Shown in pieces: positions 1 to 8,482 of a DNA stretch of 64,000 nt (position 1 is the first letter of the stretch; every line of letters starts with the position of its first letter). The position numbers were made by a program, and so were the translations under genes. Source of the DNA: Streptomyces sp. NBC_00353 (GTDB taxonomy: Bacteria; Actinomycetota; Actinomycetes; Streptomycetales; Streptomycetaceae); the NCBI RefSeq assembly GCF_036108815.1, contig NZ_CP107985.1, positions 7,995,501 to 8,059,500 of the forward strand, in the 5' to 3' direction. The notes below the pieces were generated by a model that worked only from the letters and a program-made list of their open reading frames with translations, was not told the origin of the DNA and made no database searches.

Positions 1-257
1 GTTCCAGGGCCACTCGCGGCTCGACGCGTACACCGCTGTCCAGACCGGCGACGCGAAGCCCGCGGCCCGCGCCTGGGAGAAGTTCTACAAGAGCGCCGGC
101 TACCAGGAATCCCCCCTGGAAGACGGAGAAGGCGAGCGGCCCCGTCACCACCGTCGCAGGCAGCGAGGCCAACTGGGTCCACACCGACGACACCGCGCTG
201 TACGGACTCGCCGCCATCGAGAACCTCGCACTCCTCGGTGACCGGATGCCGGCCTGA
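1..257 (+). pseudogene. 3' end of a secreted-enzyme-like gene, broken by a frameshift
   Basis: The gene enters from the left edge. The first part reads well in one frame (..GHSRLDAYTAVQTGDAKP..) as far as YQES. The natural continuation (..VTTVAGSEANWVHTDD.. ending LLGDRMPA and a TGA at 255-257) lies in another frame. The switch falls at a run of six C at 111-116; five C would give one continuous protein. The composition recalls the C-terminus of Streptomyces Tat-exported polysaccharide lyases of the exo-rhamnogalacturonan lyase type, but only about 85 residues are visible, so the family is a guess. The broken frame could be a real pseudogene or a homopolymer sequencing error. It converges on the membrane-protein gene at 304, with no clear terminator between them. 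Confidence 0.55.
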
Positions 258-303
258 GGCAGCCGAAGCACGCCCCGGGCCGGGCCGCCGACCACGACCT
301 ACG

Positions 304-2787
304 TCAGCGCATCCGGCCCAGGGCGTCCTTCAGCCGCCGCGCATCGCGCAGCCGCTGCTCGTACGTCGCCCCGACCACCAGCAGCAGCAGACCGGCCAGC
401 GCGGGCGGCAGCCAGCGCGGCAGTGCACCCACGACCTGGATCACATACGGCACCAGTTCGTGCAGCGCATCCATGGCCAGCACCGCACCACCGAGCAGCA
501 GCAGCGCCTGCAGCCGCAGCCGCGCCCCGGCCAGCGTGATCACCAACGCCGCCACGCCGAGCAGCAGCGGCCGCACCCACGACGGGTCGACCCAGGCCGC
601 GAAGAGACTCGGCACCAGCGTCGCCGCCAGGCCCGCCCCGTACGCGGTCCACGAGGACGCCGCCGGATCACGGCGCCGCCGCAGCGCACCGACCGCCAGC
701 GCGGGCACCGTCACCGGCAGGGTGTACGCCTCCGGGGCCGACACATCCGACGCCGACAGCCGCACCCAGGTCGCCAGGACGAACAGGACCACCGCCAGAT
801 ACCCGGCCGCCGGCCGCCGCTCCGCACGCACAGCCGTGCCCGCCGCCAGCACACCGCACAGCGCGAGGACCAGAGCCAGGAACGGCGCATCCGGTACGGC
901 CATCGCGACCGCCACCGCACCGGCGACGGCGCCGGTCAGCTCGACCGGCAACGCCGACGGCGCGCCCCGCAGCCGCGCCCCGAGCAGGACCGTCACGGTG
1001 GGGACGATCAGCATGAGCGGCGCGGCCCGGTACGTCGCCAGCTCCAGTGAGGCCCCCACCGCACCGGCGAGCACCATCGCGCACACCACGGCCGCACACG
1101 CCGGCACCGCCTGCCTCAGCCGGGCCCCCCGCGCCGCCGTCGCCGCACCGGCACGCATCCCGACCGCCGCCGCCGCGAACAGCACCAGCAGCGCCCCGAA
1201 CACTCCATAGGTGGCGGGCTCCACGGCCAGCGAAAGCGCCCCCGCACTCACCGCCCCGACCACGGCGCACACCAGCGCGGCCGTCGCCACAGGGCCCGCG
1301 CCGCGGCGCACCCCCCGTACCGTCACGGCGAGGAGCGCCGAGACCAGCACCGACTGCACCGCCACCGCCACCGCGTACGGAGCGTCCAGCGCAACCGGCA
1401 GCACCAGCAGCCCCGTCCAGCCGAGCACCAGCGCACTCGCACCCGCCGCACCCGGCCGTGCCGTACTGGGGGAGACCACCGCCCCGGCCGTTCGTACACA
1501 CCACGTCCACCAGCGGTACGCCGCCCCCGTCAGACCGGCCATCACCAGCAGCATCACCGGGGCCGTGGAGAGCTGCGACCACTCCATTCCCTCCAGTCCC
1601 AGCGCACCGCGAGCGCGGCCCTCCGGCGCACCCGACCACACCGCCGTCAGCCGCGAAACCGGACCCACCAGCGTCATCGCGACCACAGGCACCGCGGACA
1701 GCACCGACCCGGCGACCACCACCCCCGACGCCCACAGCACGCCCCGCCCTGCCGGTCGCGGCAGCGGAGTCCGTACCGCTGCCGGCAGCACCAGACCGCA
1801 CAGCAGATACACCGGAACCGACCAGTCCTCAGCCGCCCCCGCACGCAGCACACCGCCCACCCCGGCCACCACGGCGAGCCCGGCCAGCAGCCCACCGGCC
1901 ACCGCGAACTCCTTCGGCGCCCGCCACACCCCGAACAGCGCGACCGCCGCCCCCGCCAGCAGCAGCGCCCCGGGCGCCACCGCCGCCGCCGGCGCACCAG
2001 CCGTCACCGACAGCACCAGAGCCACCAGCAGCCCCGCCGTCCCCGCAAGGCAACCACCGACGGTCGCGGTCACCCGCATCGCAACACCCTTGCCCCACAG
2101 GGCGATCGCACAGTCCAGCGCCGCCGTCAGCAGCAGCGCCCCACCGAGGACCGACGCCTGCGCACCCACCGCCCAGGCCCACAGCACCAGCGGGAACTGC
2201 ACGCTCACCACGGCCATCGGCAGCGGCAGACGCAGCTTGTCGAGCGCCAGACCGTAGGCCGCCCACAGAACGGCCAGCACCGCCGAAGCGGCCGAGGCGA
2301 AACCGAGGCCGCCGGTGTCCGGCGCCGCCACCCGGTGCAGCGCATAGGCATCCAGCACCATCAGCACCAGCGCGAGCGCGCCCAGCGACTCGGCTGTCGA
2401 CGACAGCCCACGGCGCAGCAGCACGGCGGGCGCGGCCAGCGCGGCGACCGTCACCAGAGCGAGCACCGCCGAGCGGCCGCCGATCCCCATCTGGCCCCAG
2501 CTGACCAGGGTGAATGCGATCGCCGCGATCATCAGCAGCAGACCGCCCAGGGTCAGCAGCACATTCTGTGCACTGCGCGGCGGCACGGGGGCCGCCGAGG
2601 GGAACGAGGGCGCGAACGGGGCCGGGGCCGTTCGTCCGGGCGGTGCTGCGGGAGGCGTGACCGGCGGCTGCAGAACACTCAGCAGCCAGGCACGACGGGT
2701 CAGCAGTTGCATCCGGCGGGCATCCAGCCGGGCCAGTTCACGGTCGAGGAGCGCCAATTCCTCGGCAGGCGGCGGCACATGTTCCAT
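304..2787 (-). CDS. Large polytopic membrane protein (SCO7613 C-terminal-domain type)
   Basis: This encodes 827 residues. A charged N-terminal helix (about residues 8-35, LALLDRELARLDARR) precedes a short Pro/Ala linker. The rest, from about residue 75 to 810, is a long series of Ala/Leu/Val-rich hydrophobic segments, about twenty or more membrane spans, with no soluble catalytic domain and no transporter motif I recognise. The layout fits the Streptomyces family named after the SCO7613 C-terminal domain, whose function is unknown. The ATG at 2787 was chosen because the acidic N-terminal helix starts there. It is divergent from the SRPBCC gene and looks monocistronic. The family call comes from overall character, not from a catalytic motif. 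Confidence 0.75.
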   Translation of the reverse strand: MEHVPPPAEELALLDRELARLDARRMQLLTRRAWLLSVLQPPVTPPAAPPGRTAPAPFAPSFPSAAPVPPRSAQNVLLTLGGLLLMIAAIAFTLVSWGQMGIGGRSAVLALVTVAALAAPAVLLRRGLSSTAESLGALALVLMVLDAYALHRVAAPDTGGLGFASAASAVLAVLWAAYGLALDKLRLPLPMAVVSVQFPLVLWAWAVGAQASVLGGALLLTAALDCAIALWGKGVAMRVTATVGGCLAGTAGLLVALVLSVTAGAPAAAVAPGALLLAGAAVALFGVWRAPKEFAVAGGLLAGLAVVAGVGGVLRAGAAEDWSVPVYLLCGLVLPAAVRTPLPRPAGRGVLWASGVVVAGSVLSAVPVVAMTLVGPVSRLTAVWSGAPEGRARGALGLEGMEWSQLSTAPVMLLVMAGLTGAAYRWWTWCVRTAGAVVSPSTARPGAAGASALVLGWTGLLVLPVALDAPYAVAVAVQSVLVSALLAVTVRGVRRGAGPVATAALVCAVVGAVSAGALSLAVEPATYGVFGALLVLFAAAAVGMRAGAATAARGARLRQAVPACAAVVCAMVLAGAVGASLELATYRAAPLMLIVPTVTVLLGARLRGAPSALPVELTGAVAGAVAVAMAVPDAPFLALVLALCGVLAAGTAVRAERRPAAGYLAVVLFVLATWVRLSASDVSAPEAYTLPVTVPALAVGALRRRRDPAASSWTAYGAGLAATLVPSLFAAWVDPSWVRPLLLGVAALVITLAGARLRLQALLLLGGAVLAMDALHELVPYVIQVVGALPRWLPPALAGLLLLVVGATYEQRLRDARRLKDALGRMR

Positions 2788-2870
2788 GAACGGAGTGTGG
2801 CGCGGCCCACAGGTTCGGACATGCGCTCGGATACTCAGCTGTGGGACTGAGTACGCGCAGACTGGGATCC

Positions 2871-3317
2871 ATGGACTGGAGCCGCTACCGTTTTATGAGC
2901 ATCTGGGACGTATCCGCCCCACCCGCTGTCGTGTACGGAGTCCTCGAACGCGCCGAGGAGTACCCCCGATGGTGGCCGCAGATCCGCGAGGTCGCCACCG
3001 TCGACGACGCCACCGGAACCATGCGGATCCGCTCCTTCCTCCCGTACGACCTCGTCATGACCGTCCGCGAGAGCCGCCGCGACCCGGCGGCCGGAGTGCT
3101 CGAAGTGACACTCGACGGCGACCTCGACGGCTGGGCCCGCTGGACCGTCACCGCACACGGCACCGGCACCCGCGCCACGTACGAGCAGGAGGTCGAGGTG
3201 CGCCGGACGATGATGCGGCTGCTCGCGGTGCCGGGACGTGCGGTGTTCCGGGCGAACCACGCGCTGATGATGCGGGCCGGACGCCGAGGACTGGTGGCCC
3301 GTCTCGAAGGAGTTTGA
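2871..3317 (+). CDS. SRPBCC-fold (polyketide cyclase/START-like) protein
   Basis: This gives 148 residues from the ATG at 2871; a GTG at 2841 would add ten residues before MDWSRYRF. The features APPAVVYGVLERAEEYPRWWPQ, alternating strands, and a C-terminal helix (MMRLLAVPGRAVFRANHALMM) are typical of SRPBCC proteins, which form a deep hydrophobic pocket for lipids, polyketides or other small ligands. The conserved WWP segment after the first helix is the clearest family mark. No catalytic residues can be assigned and the ligand is unknown. It is immediately upstream of tRNA-Val. Confidence 0.8.
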   Translation: MDWSRYRFMSIWDVSAPPAVVYGVLERAEEYPRWWPQIREVATVDDATGTMRIRSFLPYDLVMTVRESRRDPAAGVLEVTLDGDLDGWARWTVTAHGTGTRATYEQEVEVRRTMMRLLAVPGRAVFRANHALMMRAGRRGLVARLEGV

Positions 3318-3356
3318 ACCACACCCGCCGAGCCCTGTATGGTTCAGTGCGTTCCC

Positions 3357-3428
3357 GGGCGATTAGCTCAGTGGGAGAGCGCTTCGTTCACACCGAAGAG
3401 GTCACTGGTTCGAAACCAGTATCGCCCA
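3357..3428 (+). tRNA. tRNA-Val (anticodon CAC)
   Basis: A complete 72-nt cloverleaf. The acceptor stem GGGCGAT pairs with ATCGCCC. The D arm is GCTC/GAGC, the anticodon stem CTTCG/CGAAG closes a TTCACAC loop with anticodon CAC, and the T arm is ACTGG/CCAGT with TTCGAAA. The discriminator base is A at 3428. The following bases are CCCC, so the CCA end is not encoded. CAC reads GTG valine codons, which are frequent in this genome. All four stems are perfectly paired. Confidence 0.97.
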
Positions 3429-3435
3429 CCCCGGG

Positions 3436-3474
3436 AGAGGCCGGTCCGTCAGCTTCATCGACGGACCGGCCTCT
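3436..3474 (+). terminator. Perfect 15-bp hairpin after tRNA-Val
   Basis: Arms 3436-3450 and 3460-3474 are exact reverse complements around a 9-nt loop. There is no T-run, as is common in high-GC actinobacteria. It lies between the tRNA and the convergent exonuclease gene, so it probably serves both strands. Confidence 0.8.
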
Positions 3475-3520
3475 GCATGTCCGGACCACGGTCACGGGAC
3501 CGGCTTCCGCAGGCCCGCGA

Positions 3521-4246
3521 TCATGCCGCCGCCGGCAGTTCCGGACGCAGCGGCCAGGCCGGGTCCACCGCCTCCGGCGTACCGCTCTTCGCGAACCACG
3601 CCTGCAGCCCGCGGGCCTGCGCCGCGTGCCACACCGCTTGCAGCGCGTGCAGCTCCGAGGGGGACAACCGCTCCAGACGTGATGAGAAGCGCCGCCCCAC
3701 CGCCCGCACAAGCTCCAGCGACGCCGCCGCATCGGCCGCCGCATCATGGGCGCCGTCCAGCACCACCTCGTACTGCGCACAGAGATCGGTGAGCGTGCGC
3801 CGGCCCTTGCGGTACCGGTCCAGATGCTTGTCGAGGACCCGCGGATCCAGCACGCACAGCGGCGTGTTCTCCAGGTACCCGGTCAGCGACGACGCCCGGT
3901 GCCGCTTCAGCTCCCGGTCCAGCAGCGTCAGATCGAACGGCGCGTTCATCACGACGAGAGGGCGCCCGGCCGCGCACTGCTCGGCGAGCGCCCGGGCTAT
4001 CTCCTCCACCACCGGCGCCGGCCACCGGCCGTTGCGCTGAAGGTGATCGTCGGTCAGACCGTGGATCTCGGTGGCCCCCACGGGCACCGGCACCCCCGGA
4101 TTCACCAGCCAGCGGGTCACGCGCATGCGCCCGCCCGCCGTGTCCTGGACGACCAGGGCCGCCGAAACGATGCGGTCCTCCTCGACGTCCACTCCTGTTG
4201 TCTCGGTGTCAAAAGCGGCCAGTGGCCCTTCATACCAGTGAGTCAT
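3521..4246 (-). CDS. 3'-5' exonuclease, DnaQ/DEDDh family
   Basis: This encodes 241 residues. The exonuclease motifs are in order: FDTETTG near the N-terminus (motif I, metal-binding D and E), APFDLTLLDRELKRH in the middle (motif II), and HDAAADAAASLEL (motif III, the H of DEDDh with its D). It belongs to the DNA polymerase III epsilon-like superfamily and would remove 3' nucleotides with two metal ions. The protein has only the nuclease domain plus a short C-terminal tail, so it may be a free-standing repair or proofreading nuclease rather than the replicative epsilon subunit. The ATG at 4246 is chosen because GAGGAG lies eight bases upstream; a longer frame has no ribosome-binding site. Confidence 0.9.
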   Translation of the reverse strand: MTHWYEGPLAAFDTETTGVDVEEDRIVSAALVVQDTAGGRMRVTRWLVNPGVPVPVGATEIHGLTDDHLQRNGRWPAPVVEEIARALAEQCAAGRPLVVMNAPFDLTLLDRELKRHRASSLTGYLENTPLCVLDPRVLDKHLDRYRKGRRTLTDLCAQYEVVLDGAHDAAADAAASLELVRAVGRRFSSRLERLSPSELHALQAVWHAAQARGLQAWFAKSGTPEAVDPAWPLRPELPAAA

Positions 4247-4441
4247 CCCCGAACTCCTCGTGCCCGACCGGCAGATGGTGTGATTCCCCTGCCCGATTCG
4301 GTGATACCCGGGCCCTTTGCCTGATACGCCGTTTGCGGACCGCTCCGTGCGGTGACAACACAGGTGACGGGCGCGGAAGTTGCCCCGAGGACTCACCAAC
4401 CGAACAAACCGAACGGCACAGCCCGGAAGGCATACGGAGCC

Positions 4442-5038
4442 ATGGCGCTCGCGCAGCCCGAATCAGGGGGCCCCTCCCGTGCCGAAGGCTACGGGGGAGG
4501 GCTGTTGCCCCAGCAGATCGCTCCGCTGCGCGGCACACTCGCCACCACCGCCTGCATGGAGACCCTCCAGGTGGGCTACTTGCACGCGGTCGCGGCCGCG
4601 GCGGGGTGCTCCCTGTCGCAGCCCTTTCCCGACAACGGCATCGACTGGCATGTCAGCCACGGCGCCCCCGGTCACCTCGTCGACGACGAGGTGACCATAA
4701 AGGTGCAGCTGAAATGCACCTACCAGATACCACCGCACCCGTCCGGACCGACGTTCGCCTTCACGCTGGACAACGCCCACCTGGTGAAGCTGGCCCGTAC
4801 GCCCGTGTCGGTGCACAAGATCCTGGTCGTGATGGTTGTGCCCCGCAGTCAGGACGACTGGCTGCGGGCCGGACACGACCGGCTCGACCTGCGGCACTGC
4901 TGCTACTGGACCAACCTGGCCGGCCACGCGGTGACAGGCCGGCACAGGACCACTGTGCGGATCCCGACCACGCGCATATTCGACGACCGCGCGCTCTGCG
5001 AGATCATGACGCGGGTCGGGGCGGGAGGGAGACCCTGA
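4442..5038 (+). CDS. DUF4365-type protein, nuclease-like fold
   Basis: This gives 198 residues from the ATG at 4442. An upstream ATG at 4352 is in frame but has no ribosome-binding site and only low-complexity residues. DNGIDWHV (D68) followed by KVQLKCT (Q89, K91) matches the D...QxK pattern of DUF4365 proteins, a PD-(D/E)XK-nuclease-like family; catalytic activity here is inference. Residues 9-20 (GGPSRAEGYGGG) look like an in-frame insertion encoded by a palindromic DNA element. The stop codon overlaps the start of the next gene by one base, so the two are probably co-translated. The substrate is unknown. Confidence 0.75.
   Translation: MALAQPESGGPSRAEGYGGGLLPQQIAPLRGTLATTACMETLQVGYLHAVAAAAGCSLSQPFPDNGIDWHVSHGAPGHLVDDEVTIKVQLKCTYQIPPHPSGPTFAFTLDNAHLVKLARTPVSVHKILVVMVVPRSQDDWLRAGHDRLDLRHCCYWTNLAGHAVTGRHRTTVRIPTTRIFDDRALCEIMTRVGAGGRP
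4467..4502. repeat. Palindromic GC-rich element inside the DUF4365 gene
   Basis: An imperfect inverted repeat with CCCCTCCCGTGCC on the left and GGCTACGGGGGAGG on the right of a GAA centre. It adds about twelve residues (GGPSRAEGYGGG) without breaking the frame. Similar short palindromes are scattered in Streptomyces genomes as far as I recall. I saw no second copy in this window. Confidence 0.5.
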
Positions 5039-6321
5039 TGCACCGGCCGATGGACGAGCCCGTCGATGCAGTGATGCCGTCGGGCACACGACCACACCCC
5101 AGTGAGACGGTGAGCCACTGGCCCACCGCGCTGCCGCCCGTCGGGGACATCCCCGATCCCGCCCGCGTCGACCCCGCGGTCCTCGGCGCCCTGCTGGACC
5201 GGCACGGCTGGCGTCGCCGCGGCGGCTCGGCCGGGCGGTACAGCCGATGGACCCCGCCGGGAACCGTGGCACCCTCCGGCGGCGGTACGAGCCTGCTCGT
5301 ACCCGAGACCACGGCCTTCCCCGACAGCGAGGACCTCCTCGCCGAGGCACTCACCGCGCTCGCCCGGAGCGCCGCGCCCTCAGCCCGTGACGTCCTGGTC
5401 TCCCTCGCCGTGCCCAGCGACGAGATCCGCTGGTGGCGCGATGTCCCCGACGGTGCGGTCGGCGCCGCGGGCGCCGCCGGAGCGGCCAGCTGGAGCGGCG
5501 CCGAACAGCTGCGCGCCGCGGCCCGGCAGATCCTTCTCGCCGGGGCGCTCGCCGTGCGGGGGCGCACCGGCTTCCACGGCGCACGTCACCGTCGCCGGGC
5601 CCTCGCCGCGCTCGAAGGCATCCTCGTCGGACCCGCGCCGGGTGGCCGCGACCTCACCGCGTATCTCCCCGTCGAACCGGGCCGCGCCGTCTCCGTACGG
5701 CTCTACCACGCCCTGCACGCCACCCGTGAGGCCATCGACTTCCAGCGCGCCACCGGGGGCATGGAAGCCTTCGACGGTGCTGTCGAGGCCGGTGTCAGCC
5801 GGGAGCTGACCCAGGCCGTCATCGCCCTGGTCCGCGGCTCGGAAGGGACGAGGATCTCCCTCGCCTGGGCACCCGCCGCGGGAACCCCCGAAGGCTGCCC
5901 GGCCCGCCCCGAACCGGTCGAGTTCTCACCCGGCGACCTGCCCGCCCTGCGGCTGGCCGGCGCCCGATACGTCGAGGACGAACCCGCCGTCAACGTACGG
6001 ATCACCGGGGCCGTCGTCCGGATGCGCCGCTCGGGGCCGCGCGGCGCCGGAGTCGTACGGCTGCGGGTCCTGGCGGGCGCCGAGGTTCCGCACGTGCGGC
6101 TCGAGCTCGACGAGGAGGCGTACCGGATCGCCGGCCACGCCCATCTCGTCGGGCTGCCGATCCGGGTGGAGGGGAGGCTGGAGAGCCGGGACGGCTTCCG
6201 GCGGCTGACCCGGGCCTCGCAGGTGGTACCCGTACAGGTCGACGAGGCGGAACGGGACCGGCTGATGAAGTCGCTCCAGGAGAACCTCGACTTCTTCGAG
6301 GAGGCCTGCACGGGCGAGTAG
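5038..6321 (+). CDS. Uncharacterised 427-residue protein coupled to the DUF4365 gene
   Basis: No named family is recognised with confidence. About residues 40-110 hold LLDRHGWRRRGG..RYSRWTPPG followed by a SLLVPETTAFPDSEDLL stretch, a compact small domain. The middle is helical (QILLAGALAVRGRTGFHGARHRRRALAALEG). The C-terminus from about residue 310 is strand-rich (VNVRITGAVVRMRRSG.., IRVEGRLESRDGFRRL) and may be an OB-like barrel, ending in an acidic helix (MKSLQENLDFFEEA). The start at 5038 overlaps the upstream stop in a TGATG arrangement and has GGGAGGGA upstream, so translation is coupled to the DUF4365 gene. There is no signal peptide or membrane span, so it should be cytoplasmic. Confidence 0.75.
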   Translation: MHRPMDEPVDAVMPSGTRPHPSETVSHWPTALPPVGDIPDPARVDPAVLGALLDRHGWRRRGGSAGRYSRWTPPGTVAPSGGGTSLLVPETTAFPDSEDLLAEALTALARSAAPSARDVLVSLAVPSDEIRWWRDVPDGAVGAAGAAGAASWSGAEQLRAAARQILLAGALAVRGRTGFHGARHRRRALAALEGILVGPAPGGRDLTAYLPVEPGRAVSVRLYHALHATREAIDFQRATGGMEAFDGAVEAGVSRELTQAVIALVRGSEGTRISLAWAPAAGTPEGCPARPEPVEFSPGDLPALRLAGARYVEDEPAVNVRITGAVVRMRRSGPRGAGVVRLRVLAGAEVPHVRLELDEEAYRIAGHAHLVGLPIRVEGRLESRDGFRRLTRASQVVPVQVDEAERDRLMKSLQENLDFFEEACTGE

Positions 6322-6350
6322 GCGCGCCGAATCGGGCAGGCGGGCGGCCT

Positions 6351-6384
6351 GAGCCGACCCTTTCGCTAAGGGGGCCATCGGCTC
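6351..6384 (+). terminator. Two-tier hairpin between the unknown pair and thrS
   Basis: GAGCCGA at 6351-6357 pairs with TCGGCTC at 6378-6384, and an inner CCCTT/AAGGG helix caps it. A TACGAT box at 6387-6392 follows directly and could be the thrS -10 element. That would place the hairpin upstream of the thrS transcript, making it a terminator for the preceding gene rather than a thrS leader structure. Confidence 0.5.
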
Positions 6385-6449
6385 GGTACGATTCGTCTTG
6401 CGTGCGCAGTGGAACAGGGCGCGCACCCCCCTTCAGTCAGGAGAGACCG

Positions 6450-8426
6450 GTGTCAGACGTCCGTGTGATCATCCAACGCGATTCCGAGCGGGAAGAGCGC
6501 GTGGTGACGACGGGCACTACGGCTGCCGAGCTCTTCCCCGGCGAGCGCACCGTCGTTGCCGCCCGGGTCGCCGGTGAGCTGAAGGACCTCGCGTACGTCG
6601 TCGCCGACGGCGAGGTCGTCGAACCCGTCGAGATCTCCTCCGAGGACGGCCTGAACATCCTCCGGCACTCCACCGCGCACGTCATGGCGCAGGCCGTGCA
6701 GGAGCTCTTCCCCGAGGCCAAGCTCGGCATCGGCCCGCCGGTCAAGGACGGCTTCTACTACGACTTCGACGTCGAGAAGCCGTTCACGCCCGAGGACCTC
6801 AAGGCCATCGAGAAGAAGATGCAGGAGATCCAGAAGCGGGGACAGCGGTTCTCCCGCCGGGTCGTCACCGACGAGGCCGCCCGTGAGGAGCTGGCCGACG
6901 AGCCGTACAAGCTGGAGCTCATCGGTATCAAGGGTGCCGCCTCCACGGACGACGGCGCGGACGTCGAGGTGGGCGGCGGCGAGCTGACCATCTACGACAA
7001 CCTGGACGCCAAGACCGGAGACCTGTGCTGGAAGGACCTCTGCCGCGGTCCGCACCTGCCGACCACCCGGAACATCCCGGCGTTCAAGCTGATGCGGAAC
7101 GCCGCGGCGTACTGGCGGGGCAGCGAGAAGAACCCGATGCTCCAGCGCATCTACGGCACCGCCTGGCCCACCAAGGACGAGCTCAAGGCACACCTGGAGT
7201 TCCTGGAGGAGGCCGCCAAGCGCGACCACCGCAAGCTCGGCAACGAGCTGGACCTCTTCTCCTTCCCCGACGAGATCGGCCCCGGCCTCGCCGTCTTCCA
7301 CCCCAAGGGCGGCATCGTCCGCCGGGCCATGGAGGACTACTCGCGCAAGCGGCACGAGGAGGAGGGCTACGAGTTCGTCTACTCGCCGCACGCCACCAAG
7401 GGCAAGCTCTTCGAGAAGTCCGGCCACCTGGACTGGTACGCCGAAGGCATGTACCCGCCCATGCAGCTCGACGACGGGGTGGACTACTACCTCAAGCCGA
7501 TGAACTGCCCCATGCACAACCTGATCTTCGATGCGCGCGGCCGTTCCTACCGCGAACTGCCGCTGCGTCTCTTCGAGTTCGGCACGGTGTACCGCTACGA
7601 GAAGTCGGGTGTGGTGCACGGCCTGACCCGTTCGCGCGGCTTCACGCAGGACGACGCGCACATCTACTGCACCAAGGAGCAGATGGCGGAGGAGCTCGAC
7701 AAGACGCTCACCTTCGTCCTGAACCTGCTGCGCGACTACGGTCTGACCGACTTCTACCTGGAGCTCTCCACCAAGGACCCGGAGAAGTTCGTCGGCTCGG
7801 ACGAGATCTGGGACGAGGCCACCGAGACGCTGCGCCAGGTGGCCGAGAAGCAGGGCCTTCCCCTGGTCCCCGACCCGGGCGGCGCCGCTTTCTACGGCCC
7901 GAAGATCTCGGTCCAGTGCAAGGACGCCATCGGCCGCACCTGGCAGATGTCGACCGTGCAGCTCGACTTCAACCTGCCGGAGCGCTTCGACCTGGAGTAC
8001 ACCGGCCCCGACGGGACCAAGCAGCGCCCGGTCATGATCCACCGCGCCCTGTTCGGCTCCATCGAGCGGTTCTTCGCCGTGCTGCTGGAGCACTACGCGG
8101 GTGCGTTCCCGGTGTGGCTGGCCCCGGTCCAGGCGGTCGGCATCCCGATCGGCGACGCGCACATCCCGTACCTCCAGGAGTTCGCGGCGGCGGCCAGGAA
8201 GAAGGGGCTGCGGGTCGAGGTGGACGCCTCGTCCGACCGCATGCAGAAGAAGATCCGCAATCAGCAGAAGGCCAAGGTGCCCTTCATGATCATCGCGGGT
8301 GACGAGGACATGGCCAACGGCGCCGTATCCTTCCGCTACCGCGACGGATCGCAGGAGAACGGCATCCCGGTCGACGAGGCCATCGCCAAGATCCAGAAGG
8401 CCGTCGAGGACCGCGTCCAGGTCTGA
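6450..8426 (+). CDS. thrS: Threonyl-tRNA synthetase
   Basis: This encodes 658 residues, the usual full length. The N-terminal TGS domain (about 1-65) is followed by the editing domain with HSTAHVMAQAV (the HxxxH of the deacylase site) and the later C of DLCRGPHL. The class II catalytic core includes MNCPMHNLIF, the zinc-site Cys region, YRYEKSGVVHGLTRSRGFTQDDAH (motif 2), and HRALFGSIERFFAVLLEHYAG (motif 3). The C-terminal anticodon-binding domain runs from about 555 to 658. It charges tRNA-Thr and clears Ser-tRNA-Thr. The GTG at 6450 is preferred because CAGGAGA lies just upstream; a longer frame from 6402 lacks a ribosome-binding site. No T-box leader is visible. Confidence 0.97.
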   Translation: MSDVRVIIQRDSEREERVVTTGTTAAELFPGERTVVAARVAGELKDLAYVVADGEVVEPVEISSEDGLNILRHSTAHVMAQAVQELFPEAKLGIGPPVKDGFYYDFDVEKPFTPEDLKAIEKKMQEIQKRGQRFSRRVVTDEAAREELADEPYKLELIGIKGAASTDDGADVEVGGGELTIYDNLDAKTGDLCWKDLCRGPHLPTTRNIPAFKLMRNAAAYWRGSEKNPMLQRIYGTAWPTKDELKAHLEFLEEAAKRDHRKLGNELDLFSFPDEIGPGLAVFHPKGGIVRRAMEDYSRKRHEEEGYEFVYSPHATKGKLFEKSGHLDWYAEGMYPPMQLDDGVDYYLKPMNCPMHNLIFDARGRSYRELPLRLFEFGTVYRYEKSGVVHGLTRSRGFTQDDAHIYCTKEQMAEELDKTLTFVLNLLRDYGLTDFYLELSTKDPEKFVGSDEIWDEATETLRQVAEKQGLPLVPDPGGAAFYGPKISVQCKDAIGRTWQMSTVQLDFNLPERFDLEYTGPDGTKQRPVMIHRALFGSIERFFAVLLEHYAGAFPVWLAPVQAVGIPIGDAHIPYLQEFAAAARKKGLRVEVDASSDRMQKKIRNQQKAKVPFMIIAGDEDMANGAVSFRYRDGSQENGIPVDEAIAKIQKAVEDRVQV

Positions 8427-8445
8427 CCGGCCGACAGGGGCTCCA

Positions 8446-8482
8446 GGGGTCCACGCAGCGCTAGCCGCTCTGCGTGGGCCCC
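8446..8482. terminator. Shared hairpin between convergent thrS and the K+ channel gene
   Basis: GGGGTCCACGCAG (8446-8458) pairs with CTGCGTGGGCCCC (8470-8482) through 13 pairs with one T-G wobble. It covers the stop codon of the channel gene at 8461-8463. It probably terminates both transcripts. Confidence 0.75.

Noticed and set aside
1047..2504. A 485-codon plus-strand frame opposite the large membrane protein
   Set aside because: Pro/Ala/Arg-rich composition typical of a shadow; the minus frame has clear membrane segments.
6322..6449. T-box-type leader for thrS
   Set aside because: The hairpin lies upstream of the likely -10 box, and no T-box sequence or specifier loop is seen.
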